Shown piece by piece: positions 36,105 to 44,593 of a stretch of DNA of 47,091 nt; the stretch's first letter is position 1; every line of letters begins with the position of its first letter. This DNA is from Lachnospiraceae bacterium (lineage in GTDB: Bacteria > Bacillota > Clostridia > Lachnospirales > Lachnospiraceae). Location of the stretch: positions 1 to 47,091 of the forward strand of contig JAGAPK010000027.1 of the NCBI GenBank assembly GCA_017623295.1. Direction: 5' to 3'. Position numbers and translations under genes: made by a program. A model generated the notes under the pieces. It was not told where the DNA came from and did no database searches. It worked only from the letters and a program-made list of their open reading frames with translations.

Positions 36105-37145
36105 AATAATTTTATGTCCTGCTGCTTTCAAAAGTCTGTTCATAATAGCCTGTCCAATTCCTGCCGTATCAAACGACTCTGAAAAAATCACCGTTACATC
36201 TTCATCATCAAATTCCCGTAGAATGCGATAAAGTTCTTTGGCTATCGTCGTTTCATCCTGACGACTGCCCGCACTCTTGCAAACGTCGCCCTGATATCTG
36301 GCAATGGTTGACTCTGTACCAATGATGCCAACCTTATGACCCTCCTTCTGCAAGAAAGGCACCTGCTTATTTATATACTCTACCACCTGTTCTTCATTTC
36401 CGTCAACAATCGTAAGATCGCCCTTCGGTGCATAATGTCGGTACTTCATACCGGGAGCTTTCGGTGCCTGCCCACTTTCAAGCGACATCATTGTCTGATC
36501 TTCGCTTACCGACTGCAAAACCTCTTCCAGCATTTCTTTGGTAATATATCCAGGGCGAAGTATCATCGGCTTCTCCACAGTCATATCCACAATAGTGGAT
36601 TCCAGACCAATTTCCACATCACCGCCATCAATAATCATTTCAATACGTCCCTGCATATCCTCTTCTACATATTTGGCAGAAGTAGGGCTCGGTCTGCCGG
36701 AACGATTGGCGCTGGGTGCCGCCACATATCCTCCTGCCGCTTCAATAAAAGCCATCGCCACAGGATGTACCGGCATACGCACTGCAACCGTGTCCAGTCC
36801 TCCCGTTGTTTCATAAGGCACAATATCTGATTTCTGAAAAATCATAGTAAGCGGTCCGGGCCAAAAAGCCTCTGACAGTTTTCGAGCGGCTTCCGGTATT
36901 TCCTTTACAATCGGTTCTAAATCTTCCATCTTCGCAATATGAACAATCAATGGATTATCTGACGGTCTTCCTTTGGCTGCGTATATCTTTCTGGACGACT
37001 CCGGATTCAAGGCATCACCACCGAGTCCATATACCGTCTCTGTCGGAAAAGCCACAAGACCGCCCGACTTAATAATACCGCCTGCCTTTTCCAACTGTTC
37101 TTTCGCCATATGCTGTTCATTCATTCGTATGATTTGTGTTTCCAC
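36096..37145 (-). CDS. L-threonylcarbamoyladenylate synthase (Sua5/TsaC type)
   Basis: Makes threonylcarbamoyl-AMP, the first step of t6A37 in ANN-decoding tRNAs. About 349 residues, the long Sua5 type: YrdC domain (IKSGGLVAFPTETVYGLGGD; AAKGRPSDNPLIVHI; AAPSANRSGRPSPT) plus a C-terminal Sua5 domain (PGMKYRHYAPKGDL; LYRILREFDDEDVTVIFSES). The GTG at 37145 is preferred: AGAGG lies 11 bases upstream and METQII-type starts are usual. An ATG at 37178 without a ribosome site is the alternative. The last codon is within the tandem repeat. It precedes rpiB. Confidence 0.93.
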   Translation of the reverse strand: METQIIRMNEQHMAKEQLEKAGGIIKSGGLVAFPTETVYGLGGDALNPESSRKIYAAKGRPSDNPLIVHIAKMEDLEPIVKEIPEAARKLSEAFWPGPLTMIFQKSDIVPYETTGGLDTVAVRMPVHPVAMAFIEAAGGYVAAPSANRSGRPSPTSAKYVEEDMQGRIEMIIDGGDVEIGLESTIVDMTVEKPMILRPGYITKEMLEEVLQSVSEDQTMMSLESGQAPKAPGMKYRHYAPKGDLTIVDGNEEQVVEYINKQVPFLQKEGHKVGIIGTESTIARYQGDVCKSAGSRQDETTIAKELYRILREFDDEDVTVIFSESFDTAGIGQAIMNRLLKAAGHKIIHI

Positions 37146-37191
37146 TGTTCTATCAACCTCTATATATTGTAAACTCATTTATATTTAAAAT

Positions 37192-37253
37192 CATGCTTCA
37201 AGCGCATCGTGTCGATAATTAAATCCTAATTTAATTACTCGCGCTTCAGCATG
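37192..37253 (-). other. nested three-tier hairpin in the tsaC leader
   Basis: Outer arms CATGCT/AGCATG, middle AGCGC/GCGCT and inner TAATTAAAT/ATTTAATTA (4-base loop) nest symmetrically. The interruptions are TCA/TC between the outer and middle tiers, and ATCGTGTCGA/CTC between the middle and inner tiers. It is about 45 bases ahead of the tsaC GTG. A cruciform, a leader RNA fold or a palindromic repeat are possible. Confidence 0.55.
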
Positions 37254-37320
37254 CTATTTAATATCGCATGTTATTGTACATTTACATTAGTACCATCTTT
37301 ATTTCAACACCTGCGCCGAC

Positions 37321-37349
37321 ATTATAACATATTTTCTCAGCTTTGACTA
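37321..37349 (-). promoter_or_regulatory. probable promoter of tsaC-rpiB
   Basis: On the minus strand TAGTCA, a 17-base spacer and TATAAT. The -35 overlaps the end of the amidase gene. It would give a leader of about 165 bases holding the nested hairpin. Confidence 0.5.
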
Positions 37350-38050
37350 TTGATATATTGCAGAATCCCCAGATGAATCGCCCATGCCAGCTTTTCCTGA
37401 TAATATTCTGACTCCAGTTGCTCTGCTTCTTCACTGTTAGAAAGAAAACCACATTCTACAATCACAATTGGGGAAGATGTTTTCTTTAATAGATAATAAC
37501 TATCATTCGCTTTTGCCAGTCTTGTATTGTCCGGGTCAACATCTTTTAATAACACCTGTTGTATTTTCTCTGCCAACACTTTACTCTGTTCACTTGTAGC
37601 ATAATAGAACGTCTGTGCTCCATGTACATATTCTTCATGGTAGCTGTTCTGATGAATGCTTACCGTCAATACCGGATTTGCGCCTTCTATTATTTCCACT
37701 CTTCTCTTCATATCCTGTACTTTTTTGTTCGATGCATTTTCATCATAAAGCCCGGCATCCGATTCTCTGGTAAGAATAACCTCAACATCCTGCATTTCAA
37801 GGAAGTTCTTTAATTTATTAACAATTTGCAAGTTGATATCCTTTTCCAATGCTCCATTAATTCCCACTTTTCCCGGGTCTGTTCCGCCATGTCCCGCATC
37901 AATTACAACACATAGCTTTTCTTTTTCTGTTAGAATCTCATTGGATGTTGCTATTTCACTTTTCTTATATGCCAATGCATATAAGGCTGTCAAAACAAGA
38001 AGTACCACACCGATTCTGACTGTTATTTTATTCTGTTCTACTTTTTTCAC
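37337..38050 (-). CDS. CwlD-type N-acetylmuramoyl-L-alanine amidase
   Basis: Amidase_3 enzyme of about 237 residues. N-terminal membrane anchor (VRIGVVLLVLTALYALAY). The zinc ligands are in VVIDAGHGGTDPG (His), KDINLQIV and SIHQNSYH; the catalytic Glu is in IVIVECGFLSN. It resembles CwlD, which makes muramic-delta-lactam in spore cortex; amidase activity in vegetative cells is also possible. The GTG at 38050 is chosen because the promoter and the iscU terminator lie further upstream; an ATG at 38185 would place coding inside them. Confidence 0.88.
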   Translation of the reverse strand: MKKVEQNKITVRIGVVLLVLTALYALAYKKSEIATSNEILTEKEKLCVVIDAGHGGTDPGKVGINGALEKDINLQIVNKLKNFLEMQDVEVILTRESDAGLYDENASNKKVQDMKRRVEIIEGANPVLTVSIHQNSYHEEYVHGAQTFYYATSEQSKVLAEKIQQVLLKDVDPDNTRLAKANDSYYLLKKTSSPIVIVECGFLSNSEEAEQLESEYYQEKLAWAIHLGILQYINSQS

Positions 38051-38075
38051 ATCTTTATTCCCGCAAGCAATACTT

Positions 38076-38104
38076 TGTATATTACTATGCAAAAGGAATG
38101 TCAA
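38076..38104 (-). promoter_or_regulatory. promoter of the amidase gene
   Basis: On the minus strand TTGACA, a 17-base spacer and TATACA, 25 bases before the GTG start at 38050. Confidence 0.65.
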
Positions 38105-38127
38105 AAATGTAAAATTGGGCATAATAC

Positions 38128-38163
38128 AAAAACAGCCATACAAGGCATCCCCTGCATGGCTGT
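38128..38163 (-). terminator. terminator of iscS-iscU
   Basis: On the minus strand ACAGCCATGCAGG and CCTTGTATGGCTGT pair around ggatg, followed by TTTTTGT. It directly follows iscU and precedes the amidase promoter. Confidence 0.8.
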
Positions 38164-38168
38164 ATGAA

Positions 38169-38612
38169 CTAATATTCCTCTTCAACTGCTTCTTCTTTTT
38201 CTCCGATATCCGTTACTGGTTTCTCAAGACCTTCAATTTTGATATTATGTTTCTCCGCATAATCCCACAGAGCCGCATGGATTGCTTCCTCTGCAAGCAG
38301 AGAACAATGTACTTTTACCGGTGGGAGGCCGTCTAACGCTTCCATAACCGCCTTATTCGTCACCTGCAAAGCCTCCTGAACGGTTTTACCTTTTACTAAT
38401 TCCGTTGCCATGCTGCTTGTTGCAACAGCTGCTCCACAGCCAAAAGTCTTGAATTTCGCTTCCTGAATAATTCCATTATCGTCAATATCCAGATACATTC
38501 TCATGATATCGCCGCATTTTGCATTTCCGACCGTGCCAACGCCACTTGGATTATCAATTTCACCCACGTTTCTCGGGTTATTAAAATGATCCATTACTTT
38601 TTCACTATACAT
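38169..38612 (-). CDS. iscU: Fe-S scaffold protein IscU/NifU-like
   Basis: Scaffold on which clusters are built with sulfur from IscS. 147 residues. Conserved: HFNNPRNVGEIDNPSGVGTV; the three cysteine sites are in VGNAKCGDIM, FKTFGCGAAVATSS and VKVHCSLLAEE. The acidic C-terminal tail (GEKEEAVEEEY) is an extension. It begins 21 bases after iscS and shares its promoter. Confidence 0.93.
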   Translation of the reverse strand: MYSEKVMDHFNNPRNVGEIDNPSGVGTVGNAKCGDIMRMYLDIDDNGIIQEAKFKTFGCGAAVATSSMATELVKGKTVQEALQVTNKAVMEALDGLPPVKVHCSLLAEEAIHAALWDYAEKHNIKIEGLEKPVTDIGEKEEAVEEEY

Positions 38613-38633
38613 AATCCTGTTTGTCCTTTCTTC

Positions 38634-39818
38634 TTACTGGTTCTGCTTCTTCACGAAATCTTCGTACAAAGGTGACATGCTTCGTAATCTTTCAATAATT
38701 GTCTTCAGCTTATCCACCGTATAATCAATTTCTTCTCTGGTTGTCTTATCAGATAAAGTAAGTCGCAAGGAACCATGTGCGATTTCATGCGGCAATCCGA
38801 TTGCCAGAAGTACATGTGACGGGTCCAAAGAGCCTGATGTACAAGCTGAACCACTGGAACCGCAGATACCATTCTGATCTAACAGAATCAACATGGATTC
38901 GCCTTCGATAAAACGGAAGCAGAAATTTGCATTATTCGGTAGTCTCTTCGTTCTGTCACCATTCAGTCTGGAATACGGAATCTCTGCAAGAACACGCTCA
39001 ATCAAATGATCCCGCAGTTCTGTTTCGTATTTGCTACGTTTTTCCATATTCTCAAAAGCTAACTGTGCCGCTTTGCCAAAACCAACAATTCCCGGTACAT
39101 TATGTGTTCCGGCTCTTCTCTGTCGCTCCTGTGCACCACCGTGAACAAAGGAACGAATCTTAACGCCCTTACGAATATATAATAAACCGATTCCCTTTGG
39201 TCCATTTACTTTATGACCGCTGGCACTTAACATATCAATATTCATTGCATCTACATCAATCGGAATATGCCCGAATGCCTGTACTGCATCTGTGTGGAAC
39301 AAAATTCCTTTTTCTTTTGCAATCGCACCGATTTCTGCAAGAGGCTCGATTGTACCGATTTCATTATTCGCTGCCATAACAGAAATCAAAATCGTATCCG
39401 GACGAATAGCTGCTTTTAAATCTTCCAGACGAACCAGACCATTCTCATCCACATCCAGATATGTTACTTCAAAACCTTTTTTCTCTAAATATTCAGCTGT
39501 ATGCAAAATAGCATGATGCTCTATCTTGGTTGTAATAATATGTTTTCCCTTAGACTCATAAGCTTCTGCTGTTGCTTTCAATACCCAGTTATCTGATTCA
39601 CTTCCGCCACCAGTAAAATAAATTTCTTCCGGCTTCGCATGAATTCCTTCTGCCAGAATATTTCTTGCTTCATCTACTGCCTTTTTGGCATTGCCTGCAA
39701 ATGTATAAATAGCGGAAGGATTTCCATAATATTCTGTGAAATACGGTACCATAGCATCCAGCACTTCCGGATATACCTGTGTGGTTGCCGCATTATCCAA
39801 ATAGATTAACTGACTCAT
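38634..39818 (-). CDS. iscS: cysteine desulfurase IscS/NifS-like
   Basis: PLP enzyme that removes sulfur from cysteine as a persulfide. 394 residues. MSQLIYLDNAATTQVYP, IYFTGGGSESDNWVLKA and ASGHKVNGPKGIGLLYI with the PLP lysine (H-K) are conserved. The catalytic cysteine is in GICGSSGSACTSGSLDPSHV. It is first in the iscS-iscU pair and has its own promoter in the gap to the Rrf2 gene. Confidence 0.95.
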   Translation of the reverse strand: MSQLIYLDNAATTQVYPEVLDAMVPYFTEYYGNPSAIYTFAGNAKKAVDEARNILAEGIHAKPEEIYFTGGGSESDNWVLKATAEAYESKGKHIITTKIEHHAILHTAEYLEKKGFEVTYLDVDENGLVRLEDLKAAIRPDTILISVMAANNEIGTIEPLAEIGAIAKEKGILFHTDAVQAFGHIPIDVDAMNIDMLSASGHKVNGPKGIGLLYIRKGVKIRSFVHGGAQERQRRAGTHNVPGIVGFGKAAQLAFENMEKRSKYETELRDHLIERVLAEIPYSRLNGDRTKRLPNNANFCFRFIEGESMLILLDQNGICGSSGSACTSGSLDPSHVLLAIGLPHEIAHGSLRLTLSDKTTREEIDYTVDKLKTIIERLRSMSPLYEDFVKKQNQ

Positions 39819-39879
39819 TTCTTTAATCCTGCCTTTCTGTTCTCCGCACCATTTCCTAGTATTCCTCTATGACATTGAT

Positions 39880-39907
39880 ATTATAGCACTTTCGTTTTAC
39901 TTGTCAA
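39880..39907 (-). promoter_or_regulatory. promoter of iscS-iscU
   Basis: On the minus strand TTGACA, a 16-base spacer and TATAAT preceded by TGC. Both hexamers are perfect. It lies between the Rrf2 gene and iscS, where that regulator could act. Confidence 0.8.
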
Positions 39908-39940
39908 TATCAGTGTACTCCATCTTAATGACTGTTTTTA

Positions 39941-40375
39941 TCAAATGCAATAGTGCTCGCCAAGTTCTGCCTGCCATTCCAACATATCAGCCAATGTAAT
40001 ACTATCCACTACATCATTTACAGCATTATATATTCTTTCCCAAATTCGAACTGTTACACAACAATCTCTTCGATCGCATTCATCACTTTCATCCCCAACA
40101 CAACTTACCGGTGCCAAATCACCTTCTGTTAAACGCAGAATCATCCCAACCGTATACTCAGAAGGAGCCTTTTTCAACAAATAACCACCCTGTGCACCTC
40201 GAATACTTCTCACATAACCTGCTTTATTGAGAACTGCAATAATCTGTTCCAGATATTTGTCTGAAATCTGTTGTCTTTTTGCCACATCCTTAAGACTGAT
40301 TGGCTCACCATTATTATAAGTTGCTAAATCCAGCATTAAACGTAGTGCGTATCTTCCTTTGGTTGATATTTTCAT
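39941..40375 (-). CDS. Rrf2-family regulator (IscR/CymR-like)
   Basis: 144 residues. The winged HTH (MKISTKGRYALRLMLDLATY; LKDVAKRQQISDKYLEQIIA) and the wing RGAQGGYLLKK are typical. A cysteine-rich segment (CVGDESDECDRRDCC) has Cys at relative positions 1, 9, 14 and 15, while IscR has three with spacing 6 and 6. An Fe-S cluster is plausible. Located between tcdA and iscS-iscU, it probably controls cysteine or Fe-S genes. GGGG-type ribosome site at the ATG 40375; the in-frame codon at 40402 is inside an AT-rich leader. Confidence 0.88.
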   Translation of the reverse strand: MKISTKGRYALRLMLDLATYNNGEPISLKDVAKRQQISDKYLEQIIAVLNKAGYVRSIRGAQGGYLLKKAPSEYTVGMILRLTEGDLAPVSCVGDESDECDRRDCCVTVRIWERIYNAVNDVVDSITLADMLEWQAELGEHYCI

Positions 40376-40425
40376 AAATATTTCCCCATTTCTATTAATC
40401 ATAGTTTTTCTGTATGAATACCATT

Positions 40426-40454
40426 ATAATACCCACTTTCTACAAAATAATCAA
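40426..40454 (-). promoter_or_regulatory. promoter of the Rrf2 gene
   Basis: On the minus strand TTGATT, a 17-base spacer and TATTAT. The -35 overlaps the tcdA stop codon. Confidence 0.5.
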
Positions 40455-41167
40455 CAGCTTTCTATAATATCTTTGACAATTTCTGAGGCAATAATCAATC
40501 CTGCTGCCGATGGAACAAAAGCTGTACTCCCTGGAATTGAACGCCTTCTTCCCGCATCTTCTTCGACCATTCCCTGTGGTTTTATTGGTTCTTCCTTCGA
40601 ATAGAGAACTTTTAACTTCTTCACATTTCTTTTCTTAAGTTCCCTTCTCATTACCTTTGCCAATGGACAGACTGAAGTTTTGTAAATATCACTGATTTCA
40701 AGCTGCATTGGGTTTAATTTATTCCCGGTTCCCATAGAACTGATAATCGGTACGCCCGCTTTCTGTGCCTGCAATACAAGTTCTATTTTGGCAGTCACCG
40801 TATCAATCGCATCCACTACATAAGAATATTTTGAAAAATCAAATTCTCCGGCATTTTCCGGCAAATAGAAGCATTTATGAACCGTTACCGCTGCCTCCGG
40901 ATTGATAGAAAGAATTCGTTCTTTCATCACATCCACTTTGTATCTTCCAATGGTATCTTTCGTGGCAATAATCTGACGGTTCAGATTGGTAATATTCACT
41001 TCATCATCATCTACCAGCGCAAAGCTTCCGATTCCGCTTCTTGCAAGTGCTTCTACAACATATCCTCCCACACCGCCGATGCCGAATATGATAACACTTG
41101 TTTTTTTAAGTTTTTCCATTGCTTCGTCGCCAAGTAACAGCTCGGTTCTTGCGAATTGGTTTACCAT
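40451..41167 (-). CDS. tcdA: tRNA threonylcarbamoyladenosine dehydratase (TcdA-like, ThiF/E1 family)
   Basis: Cyclises t6A37 to ct6A with ATP. 238 residues. ATP-binding Rossmann motif VIIFGIGGVGGYVVEALARS; ALVDDDEVNITNLNRQIIA with E1-like Arg; VVDAIDTVTAKIEL; MGTGNKLNPMQLEISDIYKT with the K-x-x-x-C-P-L segment. These match TcdA/CsdL. In Escherichia coli it acts with a CsdA-CsdE sulfur carrier; here iscS sits two genes away. The region also encodes TsaC, which acts first in the pathway. Confidence 0.9.
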   Translation of the reverse strand: MVNQFARTELLLGDEAMEKLKKTSVIIFGIGGVGGYVVEALARSGIGSFALVDDDEVNITNLNRQIIATKDTIGRYKVDVMKERILSINPEAAVTVHKCFYLPENAGEFDFSKYSYVVDAIDTVTAKIELVLQAQKAGVPIISSMGTGNKLNPMQLEISDIYKTSVCPLAKVMRRELKKRNVKKLKVLYSKEEPIKPQGMVEEDAGRRRSIPGSTAFVPSAAGLIIASEIVKDIIESC

Positions 41168-41199
41168 ATACCTTCTCCTTTACCACTAACCTTATCACG

Positions 41200-41230
41200 A
41201 AAAAAGAGCCCCTCAGGCGGAACTCTTTTT
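41200..41230 (-). terminator. terminator of cysK
   Basis: On the minus strand AAAAAGAG and CTCTTTTTT pair through an imperfect inner stem (CC/GG). It separates cysK from tcdA. Confidence 0.75.
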
Positions 41231-41275
41231 CCGTTTGTTATGGTAACGCTTGTTTTTTAATTTATTTCTAAAATT

Positions 41276-42214
41276 TTATGCTTTTATAAACGACGGCGTA
41301 GACAAATATCTGTCTCCGGAATCCGGCAGTAAAACAACAATATTTTTGCCTCGATTCTCAGGACGTTTTGCTACTATCTGCGCTGCTTTCAAAGCGGCAC
41401 CGGAAGAAATACCGGTCAAAACACCTTCTGCAGCCACCAATCCTCTGCATTCTGCAAAAGCATCTTCATCTTCTATTGCAATTACTTCATCATAAATCTT
41501 CGTATTTAATACCTTCGGTACAAATCCGGCTCCGATACCCTGAATACCATGTGCTCCGGCTATTCCCTTCGACAATACCGGACTGGCTGCCGGTTCTACG
41601 GCAATTACTTTGATATCCGGATTTTGTTCTTTCAGATATTCCCCCGTACCGGTAATGGTTCCACCGGTTCCGACACATGCTACAAAGATATCTACTTTTC
41701 CTTCTGTCTGTTCCCAGATTTCCGGTCCGGTCGTTTTCTTATGTGCCATTGCATTTGCCGGGTTATCAAACTGTCCCAAAATCAGAGAACCCGGAATGGA
41801 TTTCTGCAATTCTTCTGCTTTGTCAATCGCTCCCTGCATGCCTTTAGCACCTTCGGTCAAGACAAGTTCCGCACCATAGGCAGCTAACATATTTCTTCTT
41901 TCCACACTCATTGTTTCCGGAAGTGTCAGAATCGCATGATAGCCTTTCGCAACCGCAACGGCTGCCAGTCCGATTCCGGTATTGCCAGAAGTGGGCTCAA
42001 TAATAGTTGCCCCCGGTTTCAAAATTCCTTTTTCTTCGGCATCTTCAATCATAGAAAGCGCCACCCTGTCTTTGGCTGAGCCGGCCGGATTCAAACACTC
42101 CAGTTTTGCAAGCAGTACCGCATCGGTAATATCATTCTTTTCCATATAACGATTTAATTTCAAAATCGGAGTATTGCCGATTAACTCCAATGCGTTTTCC
42201 TTAATCTGCTTCAT
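41276..42214 (-). CDS. cysK: cysteine synthase A
   Basis: PLP enzyme making cysteine from O-acetylserine and sulfide. 312 residues. IGNTPILKLNRY; LLAKLECLNPAGSAKDRVAL with the PLP lysine (S-A-K-D-R); TSGNTGIGLAAV; GTGGTITGTGEYLK; PLP phosphate-binding SSGAAL. Start at 42214 with GGAGAG seven bases upstream; an in-frame ATG at 42229 overlaps that site. It supplies cysteine to iscS downstream. No T-box-like leader is present before it. Confidence 0.95.
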   Translation of the reverse strand: MKQIKENALELIGNTPILKLNRYMEKNDITDAVLLAKLECLNPAGSAKDRVALSMIEDAEEKGILKPGATIIEPTSGNTGIGLAAVAVAKGYHAILTLPETMSVERRNMLAAYGAELVLTEGAKGMQGAIDKAEELQKSIPGSLILGQFDNPANAMAHKKTTGPEIWEQTEGKVDIFVACVGTGGTITGTGEYLKEQNPDIKVIAVEPAASPVLSKGIAGAHGIQGIGAGFVPKVLNTKIYDEVIAIEDEDAFAECRGLVAAEGVLTGISSGAALKAAQIVAKRPENRGKNIVVLLPDSGDRYLSTPSFIKA

Positions 42215-42266
42215 CACTAATCTCTCCATATTGTTATCCGATTATTTCATATTCATGTTCCAATTT

Positions 42267-43961
42267 TTACTGATTAACATATCCTTCAATTGTATCCCAG
42301 ATGGACGGCACTTCAAAGCCCAGTTTCCATGCTGCCACGCCTGCAATTCCATATTCATTCATAACATTTAATTTTACCTGAATGGATTCTGCATCCTCAA
42401 GCCATACCTGATAAAGTGTATCGCCGGACTGATATTCACCATAATTCTGACAGGTTGTTTCATCCCATCTTGTTTCAATACTATGGTCTGCAATATACTG
42501 GCTTGCCATCTCCATGCCAACTGCCTGACTGTCTACCGTACTTCCGGTTGTCTCCCAGATTCTTGTGTAGAAAGGAAGGGCATTGATAACTTTATCTGCA
42601 GGCACTTCGGCTACTGTATTTGCAATACCTTTTTCTACATAATCAATAGAAGCAACGGAACCAGCTTCTGCACTTCCCTTGTAATGCTCATCATATCCCA
42701 TGACAACCACATAGTCAGCTACCACTCCCTGTTCTGCCCGGTGATAGTGCTCTGTATTTCCAATTGGTACATAATTATCTACGGAAAGCACAATGCCATT
42801 CGCACGACACGGAATCGAAAGTTCACGAATGAATTCAATAAAAGGTTCTCCTGCATCCAGACTAAGATTTTCAAAATCTACATTGATACCATCCAAATCA
42901 TATTCTAATGCGGCAGTAATCAACTGGTTAACTAAATTCGTTCTTGAGGTCGTAGATGCCAATACTTCATAAGTATCTACTCCTTCATTGGTGAAGTTGT
43001 CCACAAGCGCCCACACTTCCAGTCCCATATCATGTGCTTTTGTTACATAATCCTGGGAAGCAAAGCTTGTAATATTTCCCTGATTATCACTTAGCGAAAA
43101 CCATGTAGGAGAAATGGTATTCACACTTTTCGTTTTAGACATTACTTCTGTCAAAGTATCATTTCCTGCTGTGCTCGCTACCGCATGCCATGCCAAATTG
43201 ATTTTATAATCCTTAGAAATGCTGGTATACTCCGGTTCCACATAATCGGTCACCGGTATCGGTTCTTCCGTTCTCTGGTTGGTCAGTTTTTTGTTTTCCA
43301 CGTAACCGATATAAGCATCTTTGGTTTTCACCTTTGTCCAGTTTTCCATTGCTTCCAGAACAACAACCGTATCGCCCTTGGCTACATCCGTCAGAATGTC
43401 ACTTTTCACACCGCCCTGATATCTGACCTGTGTATCCTTGCGGATATCTGCAACCTGGCGTTCATTCCATTCTGTGTAAACCTGCATATGATAAGGTTCT
43501 GCAAACAATTCATAGGAAAAGTTTGTATATTTTTTTACATAATCTGCTGCTACATACAGAACGTCACCTTCATATCTTGCGATAACATATCCTTCATCAC
43601 TTGTTTCGCCCTGACTTGTAGAAACTTCAGATGTCCCGATTGATGTAGTAATGATCGTATCGGGAGTTGTATATATAAGAATTCCTTCTTTCTTGTCTTC
43701 ATAAAATCTGTCATTAAAATATTTGTGCACAGTCGCAAAATCAAAATAGCAAACGCCGTCCCAGATTCTGGCACGTTCCTCTATCTGTGCATCCTGTAAA
43801 ATGATTGGTACTTCATCCTCACTTGTAATCCCAAAATATTCCTCCAGATTGGCTCTTTCATCGGAATAAGAATATTTTTCTAATAATGTTGCTCCAAATC
43901 CTGCTATCACGACAATAATAATAAGGACGATCGCGACAATCACCGGAATTATTTTTTTCAT
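42267..43961 (-). CDS. GH18-family cell-wall hydrolase with SH3 domain (SleL/YaaH-like)
   Basis: 564 residues. A signal-anchor helix (IIPVIVAIVLIIIVVIAGFG). Then an N-terminal copper-amine-oxidase-like repeat region (VYFDFATVHKYFND-like segments), an SH3b domain around residues 190-240 (VKGDTVVVLEAMENWTKVK-like) and a GH18 barrel from about residue 250. The catalytic strand is LDGINVDFENLS with the acid Glu. In SleL/YaaH proteins the same N-V-D-F-E pattern degrades cortex peptidoglycan. It stands alone before cysK, with AAGGAG ahead of the ATG. Confidence 0.9.
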   Translation of the reverse strand: MKKIIPVIVAIVLIIIVVIAGFGATLLEKYSYSDERANLEEYFGITSEDEVPIILQDAQIEERARIWDGVCYFDFATVHKYFNDRFYEDKKEGILIYTTPDTIITTSIGTSEVSTSQGETSDEGYVIARYEGDVLYVAADYVKKYTNFSYELFAEPYHMQVYTEWNERQVADIRKDTQVRYQGGVKSDILTDVAKGDTVVVLEAMENWTKVKTKDAYIGYVENKKLTNQRTEEPIPVTDYVEPEYTSISKDYKINLAWHAVASTAGNDTLTEVMSKTKSVNTISPTWFSLSDNQGNITSFASQDYVTKAHDMGLEVWALVDNFTNEGVDTYEVLASTTSRTNLVNQLITAALEYDLDGINVDFENLSLDAGEPFIEFIRELSIPCRANGIVLSVDNYVPIGNTEHYHRAEQGVVADYVVVMGYDEHYKGSAEAGSVASIDYVEKGIANTVAEVPADKVINALPFYTRIWETTGSTVDSQAVGMEMASQYIADHSIETRWDETTCQNYGEYQSGDTLYQVWLEDAESIQVKLNVMNEYGIAGVAAWKLGFEVPSIWDTIEGYVNQ

Positions 43962-44431
43962 TTGTCCAGCTCCTTTCTGACCGTCCTTATTATAACAGAC
44001 TATTTAATTACCGTCATTACCATTTTCACTTTTTTCACCGTTTTTACATATATTGGTGCCAAAAAGAAGCGGGGACTCCTATTTTGCATTCTTCTGTTTT
44101 CCATAAAAACTTGTGTAAAAAAGCATTTTCATTATGAACAAAACATTTCTTTGCCAAAAGGAATTTCGTGATAATAAACAAACAGTACCTAAGCGTTTAT
44201 CCATAAAGATTTTCTGATAACATTTTTCGATAATTTTTGTTTTTTAGTCTGTAAGATACTTCCTGACATGCTTAAAAATATAAAAATAACTGTATAACCT
44301 TTTCAATCCTTGTGAATTATAATTGTGAATGTTTGAATGGAAAAAATTATTCTATGAATAGGCACATAAGCCTATAAGACTTCCTCATACTATATAAGTA
44401 TGGAGAAAGTATGATAAATTAGAGTTCTTTT

Positions 44432-44572
44432 ATGAAATTTAACGCATTGCCTCCCTCCCAAGCAGATTGCCAGGAGATCTTACAGTCATTATATCCACGA
44501 TTTGACAAAAAATGCAAGCAGTTTCTAAATTTATTAAATTTTTTTAAAGACTTTTGTCATACTATTGACTAA
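44432..44572 (+). CDS. possible 46-residue ORF, weak support
   Basis: Open frame MKFNALPPSQADCQEILQSL then YPRFDKKCKQFLNLLNFFKD, ending FCHTID. The ribosome site is absent or very weak (AGAGTTCTTTT), so translation is doubtful. It has four Cys, no membrane helix and no match I recognise. It may be a small peptide or a gene remnant. Confidence 0.2.
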   Translation: MKFNALPPSQADCQEILQSLYPRFDKKCKQFLNLLNFFKDFCHTID

Positions 44573-44593
44573 AATTAACGCAAAGTATAAGAT
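44565..44593 (+). promoter_or_regulatory. possible promoter of mecA
   Basis: TTGACT, a 17-base spacer and TAAGAT. The -10 is the start of one copy of the TAAGATACT repeat. It gives a leader of about 75 bases. Confidence 0.4.

Noticed and set aside
42215-42266. T-box or S-box leader upstream of cysK
   Set aside because: Only 52 bases separate cysK from the GH18 gene; too short and without the conserved fold.
42840-42910. Apparent Asp-to-Asn change in the GH18 catalytic motif (DGINVDFE)
   Set aside because: The N-V/I-D-F-E form is normal in the SleL/YaaH branch and the catalytic Glu is present.
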